Assembly: GCF_905404315.1 (NCBI RefSeq)
Contig: NC_066265.1
Location: 30,032,501-30,096,500 of the forward strand
Length of the DNA: 64,000 bases
Origin: Leptidea sinapis
Lineage: Eukaryota; Arthropoda; Insecta; Lepidoptera; Pieridae
Direction: 5' to 3'
Part shown: in pieces, positions 53,800-62,943 of the stretch
Position numbering within the stretch: the first letter of the stretch is position 1
Layout of the letters: the number at the start of each line of letters is the position of its first letter
Notes under the pieces: generated by a model
Told to the model about the DNA's origin: nothing
Databases searched by the model: none
What the model saw: the letters and a program-made list of their open reading frames with translations, nothing else
Position numbers and translations under genes: made by a program

Positions 53800-54385
53800 G
53801 ACGGTTAAAACTTAGTATCCGGTAGCACGAATTATGAGGCAAAAGATATTGTAATTGATCGAGCTTTAGTCCACGATTATTATGCAACCACTCTTATAAA
53901 AAGGTTCCATAGAAAAAAGCAATGATAAAAAACCAATAACCTTACCTCAAAATATGACATATTTCTGGGGTGAAAAGAAAGAAAAACGCCTACAATTCGT
54001 TTCTGGCACTCGCCGGCTGGTACCGCGGCACGCTACGCTCGGCTCGTGCGTTGTTCTAACTGTTCCAACATAACCTAACTTAACCAATTTTTATAAATTG
54101 TAGTTGATAGTGCTTTGGTCCACGATTATAGTGCTAATAATCTTATTACAAGTTAATGCACAGTTTTCAAGAAAATAACAAAAAAATATAACCTCTAAAC
54201 GGTTAAAACACGTATTCTTAATCTTTTTCGTTATTTTTTCTGGAACAGAGCATTACCTTGTAATAAGAGTGGTATCAATAATGATATTATAATGTAAAAT
54301 CGTGGACTAAAGTTCTATCAACTACAATATTATTTACCTCCTAATTCACCCTACGGGATACTTAGTCCAACCCAAATTGACACTA
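53800..54385. mobile_element. Long foldback (~590 bp)
   Basis: Arms 53800-53896 and 54266-54385 are inverted repeats of about 75-80 per cent identity around gctttagtccacgatt, agtatcc and ccactctta. A third, partial arm in the left-arm orientation lies at 54097-54160 (ttgtagttgatagtgctttg). The centre has a CpG-rich block (gccggctggtaccgcggc). No ORF. Confidence 0.65.
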
Positions 54386-54439
54386 GTGAATACACTAATA
54401 ACACTAGACTCTACATTACTAAATTAATAAAACTTTCGT

Positions 54440-54640
54440 GAGACATTTTTAACTTTATTTATTAGGATGACCTTCATCAGGGTGAGTACGAGACGGGACG
54501 TCACCTGGTGCTCACTACACTCACTTCTGATGAAGGACCACTGAATGGTCCGAAACTAGTCGGTACCAATATCGATAAACCGTGAGTAAGCCCGATTGAA
54601 GTAAATAAAACGATATCTAACGACTTTTATAATAAAATAA
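54440..54640 (+). mobile_element. Penelope-like terminus, second type
   Basis: An inverted pair ccttcatcagggtgagt / actcacttctgatgaagg (54470-54540), then gaatggtccgaaactagtcg and gtgagtaagcccgattgaag. The text around gaaactagtcgg is familiar from many insect repeats. Its hammerhead-like core and inverted layout resemble the other Penelope-like termini here. Class assignment is inference. Confidence 0.4.
54527..54561 (+). ncRNA. Hammerhead-ribozyme-like motif, second type
   Basis: CTGATGA at 54527-54533, one extra base, stem II GGACCA/TGGTCC (54535-54540 with 54546-54551, six pairs) around loop CTGAA, GAAA at 54552-54555, the palindrome ACTAGT (54555-54560) as stem III, and C at 54561 as the expected cleavage base. 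Distal stem I could use ACTCAC (54519-54524) with GTGAGT (54582-54587). Confidence 0.5.
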
Positions 54641-55899
54641 TTACATATTGGCCAAAACAATTTAACAAAAATAATACTAGCTCTAATTTCAATTGTCATG
54701 AATTTTACGTGTTTGTAAACACGTTTTGTGTAGTATTATATTTATAAAATTATTTTAGTCAATAGTTAATAGGAAAACATTTTTAAACAGCGTCGTTAAA
54801 ATAATTTAGAATATCCGTTAATACAATACAAATACAAATACAATACAATACAAAAAATGGTTATCGGTAGGTATAGATACTGCAAAGTTTTTATACAATC
54901 TATGCAAGATAGTCAAACAAAAATACTCAAATATAATAATATGAAATGGTAAATAAACATTGAAAAATAAATATAATAATTATAAGAACTACTCATTAAA
55001 TCTTTTATTACCAACATAATTAGAGTTCCGATGACCGGATTGGCTAAAACCCCAAGCAGTATCTGTTCTCAATGACACATGGCTTAGCCATCGCTTCCCT
55101 CACCATATTTTGTGTGTATCCCGCTCCATGTCATCACCACAATGATATTTATTCAATACAATGATTTATGTCAGTCCGCGAATTGTGTAGATTTGTTATC
55201 GAGCGATAAAGGAATTTGATGTACCATAACACGCTTCCTCGTAACTATTGATTAAGTACCGCAAACCTCTAAATTAGTACGGTGTGCACGCGGATTGTTT
55301 AATAGGCTGAATCGAACAATGGCATTACTTGCGGCAGCGTCGTGTGCCGGGTCGTATCCTTCCCTCAAATATTTGCGAGGGGAAAGATGGCTGGTCCATG
55401 TGTCAACTTGCGAACGGGTGCTGCTTGTGGTGCCTGCTCGAATTTTGAGTTTCTTATATATGTTCTTCTCACGAGCTCAACTATTTAGGAAATTATGGTA
55501 AATTCAGTAATTTACAAGAGATATTTGTAGTCAAGATTCAGAAACGCTTAGTTTAAGCCTAATTGAATAAAGTTTAATTGACTTTAAATATAAAAATAAT
55601 AATAATAAGTCTTTATTGATTCCAACCATTTTCAAATACATAAGATGTTAACTACGCATATTTTAAGCTATGTTACTAGAACTCCACTCTGTTTGTAGGC
55701 CTTCTCCAGCTTACTGCGAATATCCCTCTTCTGTGCTTTATTACCTCTCCATGTTGTTTTTTTTTAAAGTGATAACCCCCACTTCCCTCAACTCAGCTGG
55801 CTTTTTTAAACAAAACATTAACTAACTAATTTACTTATATAAGTGGCTGCGAAGGGTATATAAGCAAAATCTGCTGTCAATCAAAAAGTGAATGATTAA
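54641..55899. other. Unassigned stretch
   Basis: AATAC repeats near 54820-54855 and gataacccccacttccctc near 55768 (a variant of the tRNA-SINE end phrase). A 68-codon frame at 55295-55501 lies in GC-richer text (ttgcggcagcgtcgtgtgcc) but has no recognised domain. Confidence 0.35.
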
Positions 55900-56855
55900 C
55901 GTTTAATTAATTTAAAGGTATAAACATCTTGACTGTTGCATGTGCACTTATGTGCAATAAGTGAATGTGCTTGAAACTGTCATAATCATAATGTTAACAC
56001 CAGGAACAAACATAGGCTTATAATGCCTACTACTTGGCTAAGTCGAGTTAGTAAGTCTTTTGTGGGGCGTTGTATATGCTTTTACAACAAGATCGCAAAT
56101 AATGTTCAAAACAAATGTATTACGAAGTTCGAAAGAATGGTTAAAAAACGTTTGTGTGATAAAGGTTACTATAACATAAATGACTTTTTTAATGATACCA
56201 CTGATTGTGTGAGCCACCGCCCACAGGCTATTAAATAATATATTTTTTGTATGATTTTACATTGTAACCATATTTTTATAAAAAAAAAGAAGCTCGCAGA
56301 GTTTGTTGCTCCCGTTCTTCTCAGGTCTGAGGTATCCCTTTTGGAATGGGTGGTAGTTTTTGACTTTCAATAAGTGATTTTATATCTTACTAGCTGACCC
56401 AGCAAACGTTGTATTGCCATATGAAGTACTAAAAAAAAATCAATAATTAAAATTTTTAGGGTATTAAAACTACTACCAATTCCCAGACCTACCAAATATA
56501 TCGTGCATAAAATCTATCGTACTACAATAATCATTATATTCTATTGCCATATTGCAACTCTATTGTGTGCCTGTGGATTGATTAGAATAATATTAAAATC
56601 GCGATACAAAAGCAAGTGTTCATCGTAGATGGGTGAAAAAATTGGAAGTTGTATGTATACTAAAATTAAAAAAAAAAGTTGAGGGTGAACAACCCTTATT
56701 ACTTAGGGGTATGAAAAATAGATAGCAGCCGATTCTCAGACCTACTGAATATGCATATAAAATTTGGTAAAAATCAGTAAAGCCGTTTCGGAGGAGTAAG
56801 GTAACTAACATTATGACACGAGAATATAAGATTTTGAATAAAAATATTGGAATTT
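55900..56855 (+). mobile_element. LINE-C 3' end split by a Helitron
   Basis: Coding end from about 55925 (ACHNHN-type region broken, then SKSFVGRCICFYNKIANNVQ and GYYNINDFFNDTTD) to TAA at 56236-56238, UTR to 56389, and the tail gaataaaaatattgg from 56832. The tail is continuous with the UTR once 56390-56831 is removed. Confidence 0.85.
56390..56831 (-). mobile_element. Helitron in the LINE-C tail (442 bp)
   Basis: Reversed ends CTAG at 56390-56393 and GA at 56830-56831. Host A (56389) and T (56832) restore ...ctta|ttttgaata, the exact LINE-C tail seen at 5.93 kb, so the insertion point is proven by the empty site. No coding; the 63-codon frame inside is chance. Confidence 0.85.
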
Positions 56856-57192
56856 ATAAACGCTACAGCCTGTATATACGTACGCATTAACAGTTACCAG
56901 ATGCACTTGAGTTACAACTGAGTGAGAACTCTCGCACTTTGAGAGCTGCGTAAACTCTTTATAATTATGTTTATGAACATTTTTATGTACACATGTTATT
57001 ATTATACAGTTTTCGTAGATTGAACAGAAGACAGCATACAAAATCACAATTCATAAACATTTTTAAAACGAACTTCTAATATTATGCAGACAGAAGTGAA
57101 AATTTCAAGAAGGCGAGGTTAATATGTAATACAAAATATATTTTTTTTGTCCTTTATTCATATAGTAATAGCATTTATCTTTTTATATATAA
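56856..57192. other. Unassigned spacer
   Basis: Nothing recognised. Confidence 0.4.
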
Positions 57193-57828
57193 CTAGCTGA
57201 CCCGTCAAACGTTGTTTTGCCATATAAAGGATAATTCACGCGATAGTTTTATAAGTAATAAAATATTGCCTATATTATAGCCTGTACATCATTTTGTTCT
57301 ATTGTCAATAGTTTTTGCAGCGCACGCAAAAATAGGTTTTCGATTTTACACCTTGTGTTACAAAATAGCAATTTTATTACGGATCCCTAATTTTGAAAAA
57401 AAAAACATAGCCTATAGCCTTCCTCGATAAATGGACTACCCAACACTGAAAGAATCATTCAAATCGGACCAGTAGTACCAGAGATTAGCGCGTTCAAACA
57501 AACAAACACTGCAGCTTTAGGTATAGGTATCTTCTGTGCGAGTGTTGACAGTGAACTCCTCCTAAACGGCTGGACCGATTTGAATGAAATTTTGTGTATG
57601 TGTTCAAGTGGATTCGAGGCTGGTTTAGATTCACAATAATTGAACTACCTCCTAAATGGCTGGACCGATTTTGATGATTTTGTGTGTTCCAGTGAATTTG
57701 AGATTGGTTTACATTCTCAATACAGTCGGCATATAATTCTCCTACGTATGTTAGTGATCTCCTAACGTCTGAACCGATTTTTCAAATATAACACGTGTGT
57801 ACAGGACATTGTCTGTCGGGTCCGCTAG
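57193..57828. mobile_element. Composite of two opposed Helitrons
   Basis: Left half (57193 to about 57515) is a reversed Helitron: CTAG at 57193-57196 after host A. Right half is in sense orientation and ends gtcgggtccgCTAG at 57825-57828 before host T. Both outer ends are therefore Helitron 3' ends and are similar when inverted (ctagctgacccgtcaaa and ctagcggacccgacaga). The left half lacks its own TC end; the joint is near ggtataggtatc. Confidence 0.7.
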
Positions 57829-58439
57829 TATTATGTAAATTTCATTTCGTATGGATTACTCTGGTAGTTTTTGCTCTGACTGATCGTGTTCCTTTATTTG
57901 AATCAAGCTGACTTTACCTTAACGCACGTTACATAACCGAGCGTGACAGCGCTGTCTCATTCAATTCTTGCTAATTACTCAAGTGCTCAGCGCTTACAGA
58001 ATTGTTTACTTCAATAATATTAATATTTGAAGCACTTTCACATAAATAAAATGGCATCTAACTAGGCATACATAATCCCACCGGTAGCATAACAATATAT
58101 TTTAGATTTAATCCTTCAAAATCCCAAATGGCAAAAGTTGCTTATAAATTTTAAAATTCTGACCATGAAATAAGAATTACTTTTCTCGGTTCTTTTTTAT
58201 TTTTATATGAAATAAGATTTAAATTTTATCAATCATAACATTTAATTGCTACGATTACGCCTGCGATATCTAGTTGGAGCGCAGCGGAGAACAATCGTTC
58301 ATCTAAGTGTTAACCTCTATTTTTAGCAAAGCACTCACACGAAAACAAAGTGACATACATATCGCGAGTGAAAGACGTAGCTTGTCACGCATAATAAAGT
58401 AATAAATCTGGCCTGGTTGGTTGGTTTCCTCCAAGAGGA
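57829..58439. other. Unassigned, with a lone TIR at 58268-58290
   Basis: tatctagttggagcgcagcg is the end of the 1.75-2.10-kb TIR element without a partner. Otherwise nothing. Confidence 0.4.
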
Positions 58440-58446
58440 CATACTT

Positions 58447-58478
58447 TTTTTTTATATGAGAGGGGGCAAACGGGCAAG
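58447..58478 (-). repeat. LINE-B tail scrap
   Basis: T-run, then tatgagagggggcaaacggg and caag, the start of the LINE-B end in reverse; nothing of the coding part. Confidence 0.55.
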
Positions 58479-58774
58479 ATAAATTTTCTAAGAAGTATAC
58501 GTTCGTAATTTTAATAACACCGGTTAGCGAAGCAGCTGATATTATGCATCAGCGTGAATTATCAACATACAACAATAAATCCATTGATAATTCATTAATG
58601 GAGTAAAAAAATAAACCACCGACCCAGATGATAATAACATTTTAATAATATTTACTTTATTTTCACATATTAATTACATAAGCAATACTTATTTAAATTA
58701 ATTATCTATCGAGAGTTAATAATTAATTGCTTCTACTATCTCTACTACGCACTATTTATTCAGTCGAATACAAA
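58479..58774. other. Unassigned spacer
   Basis: AT-rich, nothing recognised. Confidence 0.4.
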
Positions 58775-59121
58775 TCTATACTAAAATTATAAAGCTGCAG
58801 TGTTTGTTTGTTTGTTTGAACGCGCTAATCTCTAGTACTACTGGTCCGATTTGAATGATTCTTTCAGTGTTGGGTAGTCCATTTATCGAGGAAGGGTATA
58901 GGCTATGTTTTTTTTTTTCAAAATTAGGGATCCGTTATAAAATTGCTATTTTGTAACACAAGGTGTAAAATCGAAAACCTATTTTTGCGTGCGCTGCAAA
59001 AACTATTGACAATAGAACAAAATGATGTACAGGCTATAATATAGGCACTATTTTAGTACTTATAAAACTATCGCGTGAATTATACTTTATATGGCAAAAC
59101 AACGTTTGCCGGGTCAGCTAG
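58775..59121 (+). mobile_element. Intact non-autonomous Helitron (347 bp)
   Basis: Host A (58774), TC start tctatactaaaattataaag, gaacgcgctaatctctag, gtccatttatcgaggaaggg, and end gccgggtcagCTAG at 59118-59121 with host T. It is nearly identical, in opposite orientation, to the left half of the composite at 57.19 kb. Confidence 0.85.
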
Positions 59122-59322
59122 TCGTCGTATATATATATACATAGTTAGTAGTTATTATTCTATAGGCACGTTATGAAAAAATGATGAGAGTGAAATTTTA
59201 TCATGTTCCTAAAATTTTCTGAGGTTTGCGTCATTCGTTATTTTATTTTTTGTTTCTTCGTCCATTATTAGGACAGGCAAAGGGTTCAAGCCCATACAGC
59301 CGTATTCATTATTTAATAATTA

Positions 59323-59572
59323 ATTGGACGTAGTTCCTGAAAAACGTTCCAAGCCACAAACGTCACATTTTTAGGAATTTTTGTTTAAAGTTTAATAAAT
59401 ATTAGTGTATTCCATGCTTCTGGGTTGGGCTACTAAGTCATGATATCATTGAAAGAGTAGTGCTGCCATTTTTTGACAGTCCGTTAATATGAATCACGTG
59501 ACCAATTTTGTGTTTTTAACTCAATTTCGAAATGATTATGGTTTGGAACGTTTTTCTGGAATAACGTCCAAT
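59323..59572. mobile_element. MITE with 32-bp inverted ends (250 bp)
   Basis: attggacgtagttcctgaaa at 59323 and ggaataacgtccaat ending at 59572 are inverted repeats, 28 of 32 matching. The centre is non-coding. The target duplication is not resolved because of AATT-rich flanks. Confidence 0.65.
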
Positions 59573-59944
59573 TGTCAATGCCATCTTTGCAAGATTCTTA
59601 CAAAATTGTTCTTTCTAAAAACGTAGAATAGCACTAGGAATATATCGTTTTATTATTTTTTCTTCGTTAGGCCAAAGAAGTATAACTTCTCGCGTGCATA
59701 CATAAACACCCAAAATTTTTCGACGAGGCATTACTTAGTATAGTGGCTTAGGAATAATCCCTGATACTTGTCCTGAAAATCTTAAACATTCCTTTTCAAA
59801 CTTCCTCTGTGATGTGCGCCATCTGTCAAAAAAATCTGAATGGCCGCGAGTGTAACCGCATTGTCCCTTGTGAAAAATATAGAAAAATTATAAGACATTA
59901 TATAAATAGAACAAAACTAATTCAAAACAGTGGTAGGCACCTAG
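59573..59944. other. Unassigned spacer
   Basis: Nothing recognised. Confidence 0.4.
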
Positions 59945-60078
59945 GTTTCACGTGAGTCCCACATAACCAACGCAGACTTAGGCTGCGTTGGTATGCATGA
60001 GCATTCACCACCTCCCTCCCGTCGTTATCCCGGAGGGTAGCCCATTCCCTTGCTTGGGCGCAAAAAAAAAAAAAAAAT
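59945..60078 (+). mobile_element. 3' end of the gag retroposon with A-tail
   Basis: gtgagtcccacataaccaac, the dyad ggctgcgttgg, accacctccctcccgtcg and cttgggcgc plus about 15 A match 4.29-4.42 kb in reverse. Only the last 120 bp were inserted. Confidence 0.8.
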
Positions 60079-60696
60079 TCAAAACAGATTTATTACCAAG
60101 TCTAACTCTACCTATGTGGTCACATAGTGTTTGTAATAAAATTATCGAATATAATTATTTTTATAATTATGTTAATTTACAAAACAGATGGGGTCAAATT
60201 ATTGTTATTTAATTTGAGTTAAGATTGTTTGTATATCTATGGATAGGTACAGATAAAGGCTTTTTTGATTGGTCTTCTTAATATTCTCTCACACAAATAA
60301 GTGTAATATTTTACAAAAAAAATATGTTTATTTAATATAATATATAATGCTATTTTTAGTATTGACAGAATTTGTCAGAGAGCACACTCGCATTTAATTT
60401 CGAATTTTATTTTCAAGCATATTAAATTTGATATAAAACGTGCATAAATATAAAATGCGTATAAATAAATCAATTTCGAAGCCTAAAATTGCCAATGACG
60501 AAACCCCAGCGAGTTCTTAGTTCTCATGGGTGATGCTCAATCAGGTGACGTAACATGACGTGACCAAGTCTTGGTACGTGACCATGACAACGTGACGTAT
60601 CTCCCGCCTCTAAGCGACTATCACTCCATTGATATCAGATCCGTAATCTATCATTTCATTACATCATACCTTCTCCCAAAAACGTCACATTTTTAA
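60079..60696. promoter_or_regulatory. Spacer with a TGACGT cluster
   Basis: At 60544-60602 TGACGT or GTGACG/ACGTGA half-sites occur about five times (gtgacgtaacatgacgtgac, acgtgaccatgac, aacgtgacgtatc). CRE/ATF or bHLH-PAS-like binding is possible. No gene lies nearby. The rest is AT-rich. Confidence 0.2.
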
Positions 60697-61239
60697 AGAG
60701 CGGTTTTAAGACACGTTGTTCCTGAAAATTCTTCAAATTCTGCAAACACGCCTAAGCATCTTCTGAATAAAATATATGTAGCGTTAGTCCAGTCTATCCT
60801 CATATATTGTATACCTATCTGGGGAGGCGCAGCAAAATCCAAATTTTTAGAACTTGAAAGGGCGCAACGTGCTTTAATTAAAATTATGTATTTTAAAAAA
60901 CGGCGTCATCCCACGCACACCATCTATTCTGACAGTAACTTATTAACAGTTAGAAAGTTGTATATAGTACATACGGTACTAAAAATACATAAAACTATTC
61001 CTTATAATAGTACATTACTAAATAAGAGAATTAAACACACTGTTGCTCATGTACCTCACACCAAAACATCGTTTGCAAGTATACAGTATGAAAAACGTGC
61101 GGCCTTACTGTATAATAAAATAAATAAACTAAACAATATATATGAAAAATCATACTATGAATGCAAGAAAATAATAATTGAGTGGATAAGGTCATTTAAT
61201 TATGAAGACACAGAAAACCTACTTATAGTTACGTACTAA
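60697..61239 (+). pseudogene. LINE RT C-terminus, frame open 180 codons
   Basis: Open from after TAA (60694-60696) to TAA at 61237-61239. It reads NKIYVALVQSILIYCIPIWG (end of the RT domain), ELERAQRALIKIMYFKKR, then LLTVRKLYIVHTVLKIHK and FASIQYEKRAALLYNKINK. It matches the C-terminus of yet another LINE family (different from A-D). The catalytic RT motifs are upstream and missing, so this is a 5'-truncated copy. The absence of stops suggests recent insertion. Confidence 0.75.
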
Positions 61240-61600
61240 ATCTTTAAGTTTTCTTTCAAAGTAACACACACACCCACACACACACACACTCACCAATACA
61301 TACAATCACATACATACATACACACACCCACACACACACAGCACATTAAGTTTAGATTACAAATAAATAGATTTTTAGTATATTATTGTTAGTAGATTTT
61401 TTTTTTTCCCTTAGTTAATTAATTATGTATATGTTAAGGTCAACTTATCTATTATTACACCTCATTATTATGTTTTTGCTATGGAAGAGCGGGGCCTCCT
61501 ACTACAGGCAACTCTTTGCTTAAAAGGAGACCCCAACACTGATTGTATTTTGTATTTTGTTGTAATAATAAATAAATATTTGATTTGATTTGATCGATTT
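61240..61600 (+). mobile_element. 3' UTR and tail of the preceding LINE
   Basis: CA/CATA microsatellite at 61266-61342, then gaagagcggggcctcctact and aaggagaccccaacactg, and a tail of TTGAT repeats (61580-61594). This belongs to the ORF just upstream. Confidence 0.7.
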
Positions 61601-61629
61601 GAACGTCAGGAGTTATACTTTTATTTTAT

Positions 61630-61949
61630 AAAATTCCTTTTATTTGAATTCAAATATTTTTATTCAAAATAGGATGTGACATCTGTGTAGTAATATGACT
61701 CATTGAAAGTCAAAAACTAGCATCCATTCCAAAAGGCATGCCTCAGACCTGAGAAGAACGGGCGCAACAAACTCGGCGGGCTGCTTTTTTTTTTCGTAAA
61801 AAATATGGTTACAAAGTAATATACATTACATTTAAGCTTACTATTCAATAGCCTGAGGGCGGTCGCTCCATTCACATCAGTGGTATCATTAAGAAAATTA
61901 TTTATTTTATATATATATATATATATAACCTTTACCACACAAACGTTTA
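61630..61949 (-). mobile_element. LINE-C 3' end
   Basis: Reverse-strand: tcaaatatttttattcaaaa tail, ctcagacctgagaagaacgg, gaacaaactc-type UTR (gcgcaacaaactcggcgg), and the coding end with gagggcggtcgctcc. It has an AT microsatellite at 61912-61927 inside the coding part. Confidence 0.8.
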
Positions 61950-61963
61950 GCATATGCCTTTAT

Positions 61964-62158
61964 AGGCCGACCGTTTATCTGAGTCCTCGCCAGCGGGGTA
62001 CAGGGGCGCGGGGGTATGACGACAAAGGGGACTGAGACAGATGCGGGCGGCGGGGGCGCTTAGTGAGATATACACGAAATGAGCGATTACAAAAATTCGC
62101 CCCCCCCCCCCCGCGCCGCAGTACCCCCCAAGGGAGGACTCAGATAAACGGTCGGCCT
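61964..62158. mobile_element. GC-rich MITE (195 bp), perfect ends
   Basis: Terminal inverted repeats 61964-61988 and 62134-62158 are perfect over 25 bp (aggccgaccgtttatctgag...), with weaker pairing for about 14 bp more (ggggtac / gtacccc). TTAT at 61960-61963 and 62159-62162 is a likely target duplication. The interior is strikingly GC-rich with a 14-C run near 62101-62112. No ORF. Confidence 0.85.
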
Positions 62159-62940
62159 TTATATTAAAGTATAAATAAATGAATAAAAATCTATTGAGGC
62201 CAGTCGCTGGAGGCTACAAGTATTAACACTTAACCTCATCTTCAATCTATTCTCTCCATTACGTTATATTAACTAACGGAATGAATGACGTTATTGCTTC
62301 GGAAACTTAAACGTTAAGCCACAGAATAAATGGGAATAGGAAGTACAGAAGTTTAACTTAGTCAATACCTTTAGAAGAAATATCTACCTTTACTGCTCGC
62401 TAATAAGATTGATTTTTATTAGAACACAGCTACAGTGGCCTCACAATACAATGGTTTAAATTCAAAGTAATTTATTTTACGAAGACAATTCCTTTAACAA
62501 ATCCATAAAAGAATAAAGAATAATAATCTAAAATTTTGCTGAACTTAAAGCCGTTGTTGATATTTATAGTCACAAACATTAATCTGAGAAGAACGGGCGC
62601 AAGAAATTTCCGTACAATCAAATTTATTATTTAATTAGCCTGCCAGCAGCTTCCTTGATTTGACTATGTAGTCTAAGTCTTAACGGTTCTAAAAGCATAA
62701 TTTAATTAATAGCTATATTGGTAAATGAAGAAAATACCCATGCTACATATAAAATAATACCCTGTGCAAGGCATTTCAATAAGAAAGTTCCTGGAGAAGT
62801 ATATAATGATAACGAAACAAATAAGTCAATAATTAATATAACGAAATAAATAAAATACCTTATTGTTCTGCCCAGATAGATAAATTTGTTAGAATTAATA
62901 TTGTTGAAGAAACATTTAGTATTTCCTTTATAGTTTAACA
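62159..62940. other. Unassigned, with LINE-C scrap at 62581-62645
   Basis: 62581-62645 has aatctgagaagaacgggcgc and aattagcctgccag, a LINE-C UTR piece in reverse. The 80-codon minus frame at 62702-62944 is unsupported. Confidence 0.4.
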
Positions 62941-62943
62941 GCA

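Noticed and set aside
59988..60212. 74-codon ORF over the gag-retroposon tail
   Set aside because: It reads through the UTR and the A-run (poly-lysine), so it is not a gene.
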